Assembly: GCA_038058095.1 (NCBI GenBank)
Contig: JBBUBW010000012.1
Location: 1-45,063 of the forward strand
Length of the DNA stretch: 45,063 bases
From: VMFW01 sp038058095
Lineage (GTDB): Bacteria; Patescibacteriota; Minisyncoccia; UBA6257; 2-01-FULL-56-20
Reading direction: 5' to 3'
Positions 7,616-15,433 of the stretch are shown piece after piece. The notes beneath the pieces are model-generated. The model made no database searches and was not told where the DNA came from. It worked only from the letters and a program-made list of their open reading frames with translations. A program made the translations under genes and the position numbers. The first letter of the stretch is position 1. Each line of letters starts with the position of its first letter.

Positions 7616-8613
7616 TTTTCTAACGTCGCCGTAGCTAGGCAACAACCCTGATCGGCGGAGCCATAATAAACTGATAACTTACGACCAATAACAACTGCGC
7701 CTTCGGGAAAGGTGACACGGCTAATGATGCCGTTTTTTTCGTATGATTTTTCGGGTTTTAGCAGATGATTTTTAGAACGCCAGATTATTTTTTTCGGATT
7801 TTTTAAATCGAGGAGTGCGGCGTCGATGGTCCACTCACGTTTTTTGGATTCACCACAATAGATTAAGAGCCAACCTTTTTTGGTTTTGATTGGCGGGGCA
7901 CCAACCTCGGGTCCGCGACAGGCGGTTTTGGACGGTTTAAGAAGAATATGCTTTTCTTTTTCCGTGAGGAAATTTTGCCAGAAGTTTTTTTGAGGTTTGA
8001 TTAAATCTTTGAGATTTTTAAATTTAGCGGCGAAAATAGTTGATTCGGGAAAGCCATGGTGGTCTAGTTTGTCGTTACTGATTTTAGTGCGTGCTTGTTT
8101 TGTAAGAAGCAGGCAGAATTTATTTTGAATTTTTTCAGGAAAGAAAGCGGCGGCTTTGAGGTAATCTTGGTCGGTTATAAAATTTGGGCCGACAATGCCG
8201 TACTTTTTTATTTTTCTGAAATCTTTAGTTTCTGCGAGAGCGATTCGGCATTTTAAAAATTTATTACCTTGGGAGATGGCGCTATAGAAGATGTAGTAAA
8301 TGTCCCCTATTTTGGTTACGCGAGGATCTTCACAGCCCAGTTTTTCCCAAACATGTTTGGGTTTAATTAATGGAATGGGGCGGACTTTAAAATGGACGCC
8401 GTCTCGGCTTTCGGCGTAGCCGATTGAGGACGTTCGCCATTCTTTCCATTTGCCAACGCCTTTGATTGGTTTCGCTTTACCGGTGGCGCGGAAAAGCATT
8501 ATGAATTTTCCGTTTTCATAAATGACGCACGGGTTAAAAATTCCGCTGGATTGCCAAGCGAGTTTGGGGTTGTGTTTGAGGATTGGGTTATTAGGGTGGC
8601 GAGTGAGTTTCAC
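7612..8613 (-). CDS. GH130-like glycoside phosphorylase/hydrolase
   Basis: GH130 proteins are five-bladed beta-propellers that mostly phosphorolyse beta-mannosides. In this 333-residue protein the signature is CEDPRVTKI (about residues 94-102), with a GAPPIKTKKGW motif further on and a C-terminal YYGSADQGCCLATA. It is the most divergent of three GH130 paralogues here; the other two carry longer C-termini. It overlaps the stop of the upstream GH130 gene by 1 nt, suggesting translational coupling, and converges with the GT4 gene. Confidence 0.85.
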   Translation of the reverse strand: MKLTRHPNNPILKHNPKLAWQSSGIFNPCVIYENGKFIMLFRATGKAKPIKGVGKWKEWRTSSIGYAESRDGVHFKVRPIPLIKPKHVWEKLGCEDPRVTKIGDIYYIFYSAISQGNKFLKCRIALAETKDFRKIKKYGIVGPNFITDQDYLKAAAFFPEKIQNKFCLLLTKQARTKISNDKLDHHGFPESTIFAAKFKNLKDLIKPQKNFWQNFLTEKEKHILLKPSKTACRGPEVGAPPIKTKKGWLLIYCGESKKREWTIDAALLDLKNPKKIIWRSKNHLLKPEKSYEKNGIISRVTFPEGAVVIGRKLSVYYGSADQGCCLATATLEN

Positions 8614-9641
8614 TATTGAGGGTTAGTTTTGAGAGTTTCAAGGAGGTCGTTGAGATTGACTTTGGCGACGGCGATGAGGTCATCCGCCGAGCCGTAGTAG
8701 ATGTAGAGATCTTCGCCGAAGATGGCGGTGCCGGTTGGGAAAACGACATTGCCGACATCGCCTTTCTTCTCCCACTCTTCGTCCGGACCAAAAAGAGGTT
8801 CTTGGAGACGGCCTAGAACTTTTTGAGGATTATTTAAATCCAAGAGGGCGGCGCTGGCGCGATAGGTGCGACCGCGATTTTCTTCTTGAACGGAGTGCAT
8901 TAAAAAAAGCCATCCGTCTTTGGTTTTTACGGGCGGCGCTCCCCCGCCGATGTGGCGAGTTTCGAACCAATATTTGTTTTCTAAAACGGTGTAGTCGGGA
9001 AGTTTGTTTAAATAATCCAGCCAGAATTCGCGAGTTTCGAGTTGTTTAAAATTATCGAAATAAACGATTTGAATATCCGGAAGAATGCGGTGGAGCAGGG
9101 CGAACTTGCCGTTAATTTTTTCCGGAAACAGAACCGCGTCTTTTTCCCAAAGTAAAATATCCTTGCCGCCGAATTCTTCGTAGAAAGCTTCGAACATGGC
9201 GTACTGATCTTTGAGATGTTCTTCTCGGAAAATTTCTCCGGCTTCGTCGTAGGTGATTTGTGGACTAATAACCCCTTCTTTTTTAAAAGTTTTTAAATCT
9301 TTGCTTGTGGCGAGCGCGACTAAAGCATTTTTGCCGTCGTGGGCGGTGTAGGTAATATAAAATGTATCCTCAATTTTTACGATGCGAGGATCTTCGACGC
9401 CTTCGACTTCGTAAAGAGCTTCGCGTTCAATGATGGGCTTATTCCAGCGTTCCATGACTTCGGTCGGGCCTTTGAGTTTAGCGTAGCCGATGCGGGATTT
9501 TTCATCGTCCTCGCCGATAGCGCGATAGAAAATATGGACGAATTCTCCTTCTTGATAAACGCCGGGGTTTAAGACGGCTTTGTTTTCAAAAAGATTGGCG
9601 GTGGGTTTTAAAATAGGTCCAAGTTTTTCGATTTTGAACAT
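8613..9641 (-). CDS. GH130 glycosidase (mannosyl phosphorylase-like)
   Basis: This 342-residue protein has the GH130 hallmarks VEDPRIVKI (about residues 82-90), GGGAPPVKTKDGW and a C-terminal IYYGSADDLIAVAKV. It is closely similar to the 349-residue paralogue at 14210-15259 along its whole length, pointing to duplication within this cluster. Members cleave or form beta-mannosidic bonds using phosphate; the exact substrate is not evident. It starts 6 nt after the hydrolase gene upstream and is coupled to the next GH130 gene. Confidence 0.9.
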   Translation of the reverse strand: MFKIEKLGPILKPTANLFENKAVLNPGVYQEGEFVHIFYRAIGEDDEKSRIGYAKLKGPTEVMERWNKPIIEREALYEVEGVEDPRIVKIEDTFYITYTAHDGKNALVALATSKDLKTFKKEGVISPQITYDEAGEIFREEHLKDQYAMFEAFYEEFGGKDILLWEKDAVLFPEKINGKFALLHRILPDIQIVYFDNFKQLETREFWLDYLNKLPDYTVLENKYWFETRHIGGGAPPVKTKDGWLFLMHSVQEENRGRTYRASAALLDLNNPQKVLGRLQEPLFGPDEEWEKKGDVGNVVFPTGTAIFGEDLYIYYGSADDLIAVAKVNLNDLLETLKTNPQ

Positions 9642-9647
9642 TGAAAG

Positions 9648-10913
9648 TTAAGAAAAATACAGTACTTTTCGGGATTTTAGACAATCGGCGGCGTATAAAT
9701 ACGCTCCGGCGGACCAGGCTTGGTAGGGAGAGGATGAGCCCTCAAGCTTGCCGGTTTTGCCGTCGAGCCATTCGTGGAATTGCCATTCCCCTTTCACGCC
9801 GAGGCGTTCAAAAGTGCTTGAATGTTCGAGTTGATCGAGTGGTCGCCCGAGAGAATTTGCTTTGGCTAGGAGTTCGAGTTCTTTTTGGGCTTTGTCGAAT
9901 TTTTTCATTTTAACTAAAACAACTACATAGAAACCGCCGATCATCGGCCAGATGCCCGCGTTTAGATAGTGGTACGCCTCGCGGGCTTCACATGCGTCGA
10001 AATATGAGTGCCATTCTTTATCCCCTTTTCGTATGGGCGGATAGATGGCCTTGCAGGGATAAGGGCGGTTGATTTTGCTTTTGTCGATATAGTTTAGAAT
10101 TTTATTCGCGATTTTTGGCGTGGCGAGACCGGTTACAATGGCTAAAAGATTGCCGAGGGTGTCAAACCAACTTTCCTGTTCTTTTTCTTTGGGTCCGTGA
10201 GATTTCCAAGCCCAAGGGCGATAGTAGCCGAGTTTTGAATCATAAAGTGAAAGATATTTTTCAATTTCGCCATTGACCACCTTTTTTAGATGCTCGGCTT
10301 GTTTATTTTTGCCGTACATTTTCAGAACGCCGTAGTAGAGAGCTTCGGTGTTTATGACTCGGCCGTATTTGTGCGGGAAGGCGTCTTCCCAGTCCATCGT
10401 TGGTTGTTGGACTAATAAGCTATCTTCGTTTGGGTCTTGATATTCGAGCCAAGTGAAGGCCGATTCAATGTTGCGCTTGTATTTTTTCAGTAAGGATTTA
10501 TCTTTGTAGCTTTCGGCGAAGACTTGCTGGCCGACGAGATACCAAAGAGTGGAATCAATGGAATTAAAAGTGACGTCCGAGCGACGTTCGGTGTTATAGG
10601 AGCCCACGGCGTTTGGGATTTGGCCGTGTTTGGATTGGTTTTGGGATAAAAGCTGAATACTCTTTAAAAAAGCAGTCTTCAGCTTTTGACTTATAGCATC
10701 GAACTTACGACTTACAACACTTAACGAGGCGACTCCTAAGCCAGTAATCATGCTATCGCGTGCCCAAGTGGCTTCGTAGCCGCCGGGAAGGCCGGAGGCG
10801 TAAAAGCCGGTTTTTTTGGCGCAGTGCATGAGAACCTCAATTGCCTTTTGGCAAGCAATTTCGGTTACGTTCGATTTGTTCGAATGTTGGAGTGCTCGAG
10901 TATGTGACTTCAT
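9648..10913 (-). CDS. (alpha/alpha)6-barrel glycoside hydrolase, debranching/GH100-like
   Basis: The 421-residue protein has hallmarks of alpha/alpha-barrel sugar hydrolases: TWARDSM (about residues 49-55), MDWEDAFPHKYG, EAREAYHYLNAGIWP and SSPYQAWSAGAYLYA near the end. It resembles glycogen-debranching (amylo-1,6-glucosidase-like) and neutral-invertase families; I cannot choose between them. A stretch around SVVSRKFDAISQK (about residues 64-76) is encoded by degenerate 7-8 nt repeats and looks like an insertion. The gene heads an operon with two GH130 genes and has a leaderless promoter. Confidence 0.8.
   Translation of the reverse strand: MKSHTRALQHSNKSNVTEIACQKAIEVLMHCAKKTGFYASGLPGGYEATWARDSMITGLGVASLSVVSRKFDAISQKLKTAFLKSIQLLSQNQSKHGQIPNAVGSYNTERRSDVTFNSIDSTLWYLVGQQVFAESYKDKSLLKKYKRNIESAFTWLEYQDPNEDSLLVQQPTMDWEDAFPHKYGRVINTEALYYGVLKMYGKNKQAEHLKKVVNGEIEKYLSLYDSKLGYYRPWAWKSHGPKEKEQESWFDTLGNLLAIVTGLATPKIANKILNYIDKSKINRPYPCKAIYPPIRKGDKEWHSYFDACEAREAYHYLNAGIWPMIGGFYVVVLVKMKKFDKAQKELELLAKANSLGRPLDQLEHSSTFERLGVKGEWQFHEWLDGKTGKLEGSSSPYQAWSAGAYLYAADCLKSRKVLYFS
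10683..10728. repeat. Microrepeat tract inside the hydrolase gene
   Basis: Plus-strand units such as GACTTAT, GAACTTAC, GACTTAC and AACACTTAAC recur with a 7-9 nt period. They encode an insertion-like Ser/Lys-rich segment of the hydrolase. Confidence 0.5.
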
Positions 10914-10919
10914 AGATAA

Positions 10920-10925
10920 ATTATA
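10920..10925 (-). promoter_or_regulatory. Leaderless extended -10 promoter of the hydrolase-GH130 operon
   Basis: TATAAT preceded by TGT (extended -10) lies 6 nt before the ATG at 10913. No good -35 is seen; that position falls in the upstream gene's terminator. Confidence 0.65.
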
Positions 10926-10938
10926 ACATTATTTCAAC

Positions 10939-10965
10939 GAAAAACCGCCTAGGTTGGCGGTTTTA
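10939..10965 (-). terminator. Terminator overlapping the stop of the 91-residue gene
   Basis: AAAACCGCC (10941-10949) pairs with GGCGGTTTT (10956-10964), followed on the minus strand by TTTTTC. The TAG stop of the gene lies in the hairpin. Confidence 0.85.
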
Positions 10966-11224
10966 AGTCGTTGTACGTGGGGATGATTTGCAGAAGTTGG
11001 TAGACGAAAGTGAGTCCCACGATTATAAGGAGAGGTGCCTTGAGTGGGTCAAGGCTCCCTTGAATGTACAACACCAATGCCGTAAGTGCGATACCCGCAA
11101 TTCCAATCGAGAAGGAAATTCCTGCGGCTACGAGCGTTGTACTGCTATTACTTTTGATAACCCTGCGATAAATCGCGCAAGATTCAGCAATTAGTGCGAC
11201 AGAAATCAAAATCGTGACTAGCAT
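10949..11224 (-). CDS. Small three-helix membrane protein, unknown function
   Basis: This 91-residue product is almost wholly hydrophobic, with three predicted membrane helices (about 2-17, 30-53, 64-83) and a short polar tail ending LKPPT. No family is recognised. It is a self-contained unit: promoter TTGAAA-17-TATAAA, GGAG 5 nt before the ATG, and a terminator whose hairpin contains the stop codon. This splits the carbohydrate cluster into separate transcripts. Confidence 0.8.
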   Translation of the reverse strand: MLVTILISVALIAESCAIYRRVIKSNSSTTLVAAGISFSIGIAGIALTALVLYIQGSLDPLKAPLLIIVGLTFVYQLLQIIPTYNDLKPPT

Positions 11225-11264
11225 ATGCTCTCCTTTTCTGGAAAGACGGGGTTTGCTGATTTAA

Positions 11265-11293
11265 TTTATATCAGTTTAATTTAATTTTTTCAA
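11265..11293 (-). promoter_or_regulatory. Promoter of the 91-residue membrane protein gene
   Basis: On the minus strand TTGAAA (11288-11293), 17 nt spacer, TATAAA (11265-11270) with an extended -10 TGA. The leader is about 35 nt and ends in AAAGGAG. Confidence 0.65.
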
Positions 11294-11298
11294 ATAAA

Positions 11299-11329
11299 GA
11301 AAACCGCCCGGTGCGAGGCACGGGCGGTG
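11299..11329 (-). terminator. Terminator of the 51-residue membrane protein gene
   Basis: CCGCCCG (11304-11310) pairs with CGGGCGG (11321-11327), with further GTGC/GCAC pairing in the loop. TTTTCTTT follows on the minus strand. Confidence 0.85.
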
Positions 11330-11358
11330 ATTGATTTCTTCAGCCGACTCCATAGGGG

Positions 11359-11514
11359 CTATGGTAGTAAAAACATACCTACTACCCCTACTGACGCAAG
11401 AATCGCGCCTATGATCAGCCATTTGTGACCTTCGAGGTCGTCCATTGAGTGGATGCAAAAGAAAAACCCCACAATAACGAGGACCCCTCCCCACCACGAC
11501 TGCGGTGTTAGCAT
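11359..11514 (-). CDS. Small two-helix membrane protein, unknown function
   Basis: From the ATG at 11514 the product is 51 residues (MLTPQSWWGGVLVIVG...), essentially two membrane helices separated by a short polar loop DDLEGHKW. An upstream in-frame ATG at 11559 exists, but AAAGGAGAG lies just before 11514, which decides the start. Promoter and terminator flank it. It could be a stress peptide or small membrane regulator; nothing in the sequence says which. Confidence 0.75.
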   Translation of the reverse strand: MLTPQSWWGGVLVIVGFFFCIHSMDDLEGHKWLIIGAILASVGVVGMFLLP

Positions 11515-11548
11515 AAAACTCACTCTCCTTTCGTGAATTGTCACAAAC

Positions 11549-11576
11549 ACAATAGTCACGTGATTGCCTTTGTCTA
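11549..11576 (-). promoter_or_regulatory. Promoter of the 51-residue membrane protein gene
   Basis: On the minus strand TAGACA (11571-11576), 16 nt spacer, TATTGT (11549-11554). The leader is about 28 nt and holds the GGAG. Confidence 0.5.
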
Positions 11577-11580
11577 GATT

Positions 11581-11652
11581 CTAAAAAGATTTTACCTCTT
11601 CGAGAGCTAAACGTGCAAGTAGATATGAAATAGTGGATTCGGTGCTTTGGTT
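11581..11652 (-). pseudogene. Remnant 3' end of a second GT4/barrel fusion gene
   Basis: The minus strand encodes NQSTESTISYLLARLALEEV then KSF and a stop. The intact fusion gene at 11992 ends NQGAESTISYLLARLALEEI then KQSS and a stop. The two are nearly identical as protein but differ at several synonymous positions, which implies an old paralogue rather than a fresh copy. Only this tail remains, and it overlaps the stop codon of the coiled-coil gene. Confidence 0.8.
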
Positions 11653-11953
11653 ATCTTTTGGATTTTTCAATAGCAATAAGCCTTTTTTCAAATGATTCAA
11701 GGCGGTTTTCAAATTTACTTATTACGTGTTCCATAATTGCCCTCACGGCATTTAAGATGTCGTGGTTGCTTTGTTTAATTTCATGTATTTCTTCCATTAT
11801 TCGCTCAAATCGTTCATCTATCAGAGCAAATCTTTCATCAATTTTGACGAACCTTTCATCGATTTTATCAAATCTTTTATTAACGCGCGAAAACTCCTGC
11901 TGGGTTATTTGAGCTAGTCTATCAAGAGTCATTTTTGATACCTTAGTTTTCAT
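11651..11953 (-). CDS. Coiled-coil protein with heptad KIDERF repeats
   Basis: The 100-residue product contains 7-residue repeats (FDKIDER, FVKIDER, FALIDER, FERIMEE; about residues 28-56), then a longer predicted coiled coil to the C-terminus. It has no signal peptide or membrane helix. Such short proteins are common in Patescibacteria with unknown roles; a scaffold or oligomerising function is a guess. It has its own promoter (TTGACA-16-TAAAAT) with the -10 only 7 nt from the ATG. It lies between two copies of the GT4/barrel gene's 3' end. Confidence 0.7.
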   Translation of the reverse strand: MKTKVSKMTLDRLAQITQQEFSRVNKRFDKIDERFVKIDERFALIDERFERIMEEIHEIKQSNHDILNAVRAIMEHVISKFENRLESFEKRLIAIEKSKR

Positions 11954-11960
11954 AAAGTTA

Positions 11961-11988
11961 ATTTTATGCCCGAAACCTAGGTTGTCAA
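11961..11988 (-). promoter_or_regulatory. Leaderless promoter of the coiled-coil gene
   Basis: On the minus strand consensus TTGACA (11983-11988), 16 nt spacer, TAAAAT (11961-11966). The ATG at 11953 follows after 7 nt. Confidence 0.75.
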
Positions 11989-11991
11989 TGG

Positions 11992-14208
11992 TTAGGATGA
12001 TTGTTTAATTTCCTCTAATGCCAACCTGGCGAGCAAATACGAAATAGTGGATTCGGCGCCTTGGTTTAGGTTAATGGCGTATTGGCCCACGCCGTCGTAG
12101 CAACCGCCGCTCACTTCATCGTAGACCATTTGGTTAAGGTGGTTTTTGCCGAGGAACCAGTTGAAGACGCGATAGGCGCCTTTTAGATATTTCTTATCCC
12201 CGGTGGTTTTATACGCCACAACTTTGGTTTCAACCATAGTGGCGGTTTCTTCTGGTTGCTGGTCAAAATAAGCGCGTTTGCGGTTACGGACATACCAGCC
12301 GTTTTGGCCGATGGGGGCGTAGTGTTCTTGCTCGAAGGTAATCTGCCGTAGGAATTCGAGAGTCTTTTTCGCGACTTCGAGATATTTTTCATCTTTTAGG
12401 AGGTCGTAGGCATAGAAAAGGCATTCTGGAAGTTTACTATTTGAATAAGTGAGCTGATCTTCAAACCAATTCCAATCTTCGGCGGCGAAATTTTTATACA
12501 GCTCGACTTGGCGGTCGGCCATTTTTTTGAAATTCTGGGTAAGTTTTTTATTAGGAAAACTTTTTAGGTAATGATAAATGCCAGTCATCGCGAAAGCTGT
12601 GGCTCGAGGTGATTTTATTTTCAGCAAAGGATTGAGCGCCTTCAAGAAAAGTTTTTGAGCTTGATTGCGAATTTTCTCTGGCAAAAGGTTCTCGGAGCTC
12701 GCAAAACCTAAAGCCCAAATGGCGCGGCCTTGGACATCTTCGTCGGTGGTGCCGTCTTTCACTTTTTGATAAGAAACAACGTTAGCAAAGGTGCCGGTGG
12801 GACGTTGGGCAAATTTTACGAAGTTTAAATAGGTTTGAATGATTTTTTCTAAATCTTCAGAGGGGGCGAGTTTGTAATTTTTAACCGCTACGATTATGGC
12901 GCGGGCGTTGTCGTCTAAACTGTAGCCGTAACGTCTTTCGGGTTTGGAATATTTGGCGAAGTGGAAGACGCCAAAGTTATCGGTTAAGCGTTTTAAGTGA
13001 TCGAGTTTAAGTTCGGGAAGTTTGTCTTCTTCGGCTTCGAGATCGGCGAAGTTTTTGTAAAGATTGAAGTAGGAGGTAGCAACGTTTGGCCACGTCATCG
13101 GGCGGGTGTGTTCGTAGGCCTCGCGCCCCATGCCTTTGATACGCTTTTCATCGGGAATGAGTTCGTTTAATGCTTTAGTGATGGCGGAGGCACTTCTTAC
13201 CGGAACTAGATAACCGGTTTGAGGGGCGACTAAAAATCGCGCGTATGAGGTTTCGGTCGCTATTACTGGCCGGCCGCAACCCATCGCGTATGACAAGGTT
13301 CCGCTGACCGATTGGCCTTCATCGACAGTGGGCGAAAGGTAGATGTCAGTCGCTTTAAGGTAAGATGTGAGCTCTCCGAGTTCGAGGTATTTATTGTAAA
13401 AACGAACGTGATTCTCGAGTCCAAGTTTTTGAATTTCTTGGATCAGGGCGTTTCGATAAACTTCCCCTTTTTCCTTTACGATATTCGGGTGAGTGGCGCC
13501 GATAACCAGATAAATAACATTCGGAAACTTGGCAACGATTTCAGGGAGGGCTCGAATGGCGTATTGGATACCTTTGTTTGGACTTAGGAGGCCGAAGGTG
13601 GAAAGAACTATTTTCCCTTCCAGCCCCAATTCGGTTTTGTATTTTTCACTAGGTTCCAGGGGAACCTGCGGAATGCCGTGGGGAATGATGGCTATTTTTG
13701 CTTGAGGAATTTGATATTCTGAAACTAAAACTTTTTCAGAAAGCGAATTCATGACGATGAGCGCTTTTGCTTTTTCGGCAATTAATTGGACGGTGTTTTT
13801 GAGTTCATCGTCGGGATTTTCTAGAACCGAATGGAAGGTGACAACAATAGGTTTTTCGATAACTTGAAGAAATGGAATGAGGTAGTCGCCCCAGCTTCCG
13901 CCAAAAAGACCGAACTCGTGCTGGATGTTTACGATTTTAATTTCAGGGCGGGAGTTAAGTTCTTTCGCTAGGTTAACATAGTAGCCGATTTCGTTTGAAT
14001 TAATCTCGTCGATGACTTTCTTGGTGTTGTAATTATAGAAGTTGGTCGGGTTTTCTTTAAGGGCGACGATTCGGGACTTGACCGCTGGGTTGAATTTGTG
14101 ATCGAAGGCGTTCGTAATATCTTGGGTAAAAGTGGCAATACCGCACTCTCTAGGCGGGTAGGAGCTTATATGAACAATATAATTCGTCTTTTTATCGAAC
14201 GGCTGCAT
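11992..14208 (-). CDS. GT4 glycosyltransferase fused to a C-terminal (alpha/alpha)-barrel domain
   Basis: This 738-residue protein starts with a GT-B glycosyltransferase (about residues 1-395) containing HEFGLFGG, IPHGIPQ and PTVDEGQSVSGTLSYAMGCG. The second Glu of the usual E-x7-E motif is Ser here. Residues about 400-738 form a helical-repeat domain with RYGYSLDDNARAI and GTTDEDVQGRAIWALG, resembling sugar-processing alpha/alpha barrels. The fusion suggests synthesis and trimming of one glycan. I place the start at 14208, one nt after the upstream GH130 stop, rather than 14247, because the extra 13 residues overlap that gene and are unlike the family. Confidence 0.85.
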   Translation of the reverse strand: MQPFDKKTNYIVHISSYPPRECGIATFTQDITNAFDHKFNPAVKSRIVALKENPTNFYNYNTKKVIDEINSNEIGYYVNLAKELNSRPEIKIVNIQHEFGLFGGSWGDYLIPFLQVIEKPIVVTFHSVLENPDDELKNTVQLIAEKAKALIVMNSLSEKVLVSEYQIPQAKIAIIPHGIPQVPLEPSEKYKTELGLEGKIVLSTFGLLSPNKGIQYAIRALPEIVAKFPNVIYLVIGATHPNIVKEKGEVYRNALIQEIQKLGLENHVRFYNKYLELGELTSYLKATDIYLSPTVDEGQSVSGTLSYAMGCGRPVIATETSYARFLVAPQTGYLVPVRSASAITKALNELIPDEKRIKGMGREAYEHTRPMTWPNVATSYFNLYKNFADLEAEEDKLPELKLDHLKRLTDNFGVFHFAKYSKPERRYGYSLDDNARAIIVAVKNYKLAPSEDLEKIIQTYLNFVKFAQRPTGTFANVVSYQKVKDGTTDEDVQGRAIWALGFASSENLLPEKIRNQAQKLFLKALNPLLKIKSPRATAFAMTGIYHYLKSFPNKKLTQNFKKMADRQVELYKNFAAEDWNWFEDQLTYSNSKLPECLFYAYDLLKDEKYLEVAKKTLEFLRQITFEQEHYAPIGQNGWYVRNRKRAYFDQQPEETATMVETKVVAYKTTGDKKYLKGAYRVFNWFLGKNHLNQMVYDEVSGGCYDGVGQYAINLNQGAESTISYLLARLALEEIKQSS

Positions 14209-14209
14209 G

Positions 14210-15259
14210 TTAAAATGTATGCGTTTTGGCCTTGGTGACGATTTCACTGACGAGCTCTTTTAAACTAACCTTAGCGACAGCGATGAATTTGTCGGCGGCG
14301 CCGTAGTAGATGTAGAGATCATCACCGAAGAGGGCGGTGCCGGTCGGGAAAGTTACGTTTGAAACCAGACCGCGACGTTCCCAATCTTGATCCGGAGAGA
14401 AGAGTGGATAGTGGAGGCGGCCTAAGTATTTCAGCGGATCTTTTTTGCTCACCAGCGCGGCTGCGGCGTGGTAGATGCGATCTTTGTTTAGCTCTTCGAC
14501 TCCATGATAAATTATAAGCCAACCGTGTTTAGTTTCAATAGGCGGAGCGCCGCCGCCGATGTTTCGCGACTCGAACCAGTATTTGTTCTCGAGCACGACG
14601 TATTTGGCTAGATTTTTTAGATACTTGAGCCAATATTCTTTTGATTGAAGCTGCTTAAAATTATCGAAGTAGATGAGCTGGATGTCGGGAAGGATGCGAT
14701 GAAGAAGGGCAAATTTACCATTTATTTTTTTCGGGAAGAGAATGCCGTCTTTTTCCCATAGATAAACGTCTTTGCCACCGTATTCTTCATAATATGACTC
14801 GAACATAAAGTAACGGTCTTTGAGTTTTTCATTGCGGAAGATGTGTCCGACACGATCGTAGGTGATTTTTGGAGTTATTAGTCCTTTTCGGTCGAAGGTT
14901 TTTAAATCTTTACTGGTAGCGTAGGCAGAAAGGGCGTTTTTGCCATCATGTGCCACATAGGTCATATAAAAGGTGTCTCCGATTTTAGAAATTCTAGGAT
15001 CCTCCATCCCCTTCTTCTCATAGGGATATTTGCCTTCTAAAATCGGTTTGTCCCATCGCTCAACAACTTTAGTTGGGCCTTTTAATTTGGCGTAGCCGAT
15101 TGACGAGTTCATACGTTTATCGACAGCTCGATAAAAGACGTGCACAAATTCCCCTTCTTGATAGACGCCGGGATTTAGAACCGAACGATTTTCGAACTGA
15201 TTTTCAGTTGGCGCCAAGACGATGCCAAGCTTTTCAACTTTAACTTTCCCTCGTTGCAT
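14210..15259 (-). CDS. GH130 glycosidase (mannosyl phosphorylase-like)
   Basis: The 349-residue protein is the close paralogue of the GH130 at 8613-9641: same VLNPGVYQEGEFVH opening, MEDPRISKI (about residues 85-93), GGGAPPIETKHGW, and IYYGAADKFIAVAKV near the end. The reaction is probably phosphorolysis or synthesis of beta-mannosides. It is the first gene of an operon with the GT4/barrel fusion, which begins 1 nt after its stop. A weak promoter with TACAAT lies about 20 nt before the ATG. Confidence 0.9.
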   Translation of the reverse strand: MQRGKVKVEKLGIVLAPTENQFENRSVLNPGVYQEGEFVHVFYRAVDKRMNSSIGYAKLKGPTKVVERWDKPILEGKYPYEKKGMEDPRISKIGDTFYMTYVAHDGKNALSAYATSKDLKTFDRKGLITPKITYDRVGHIFRNEKLKDRYFMFESYYEEYGGKDVYLWEKDGILFPKKINGKFALLHRILPDIQLIYFDNFKQLQSKEYWLKYLKNLAKYVVLENKYWFESRNIGGGAPPIETKHGWLIIYHGVEELNKDRIYHAAAALVSKKDPLKYLGRLHYPLFSPDQDWERRGLVSNVTFPTGTALFGDDLYIYYGAADKFIAVAKVSLKELVSEIVTKAKTHTF

Positions 15260-15332
15260 ACGCGCAGGGTGTAAGTTAATTGTACTCTAGCTACGCTTAA
15301 ATGAAAGCGCTGGAGTGTTTATAAGTCGGTTG

Positions 15333-15406
15333 TGCGCCCACTAGGATTTGAACCTAGGACCATCTCCTTAAAAGGGAGCTGCTCTACCGGACTGAGCTAT
15401 GGGCGC
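15333..15406 (-). tRNA. tRNA-Lys (anticodon UUU)
   Basis: A complete cloverleaf on the minus strand. The acceptor stem is GCGCCCA/TGGGCGC, the D arm GCTC..GAGC, the anticodon stem CTCCC..GGGAG-type with loop CTTTTAA (anticodon TTT), and the T arm CTAGG-TTCAAAT-CCTAG. The discriminator is A. The 3' CCA is not encoded (CAA follows). Confidence 0.95.
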
Positions 15407-15433
15407 AAATCAATTAAAACGGTTCGAGGGTTA

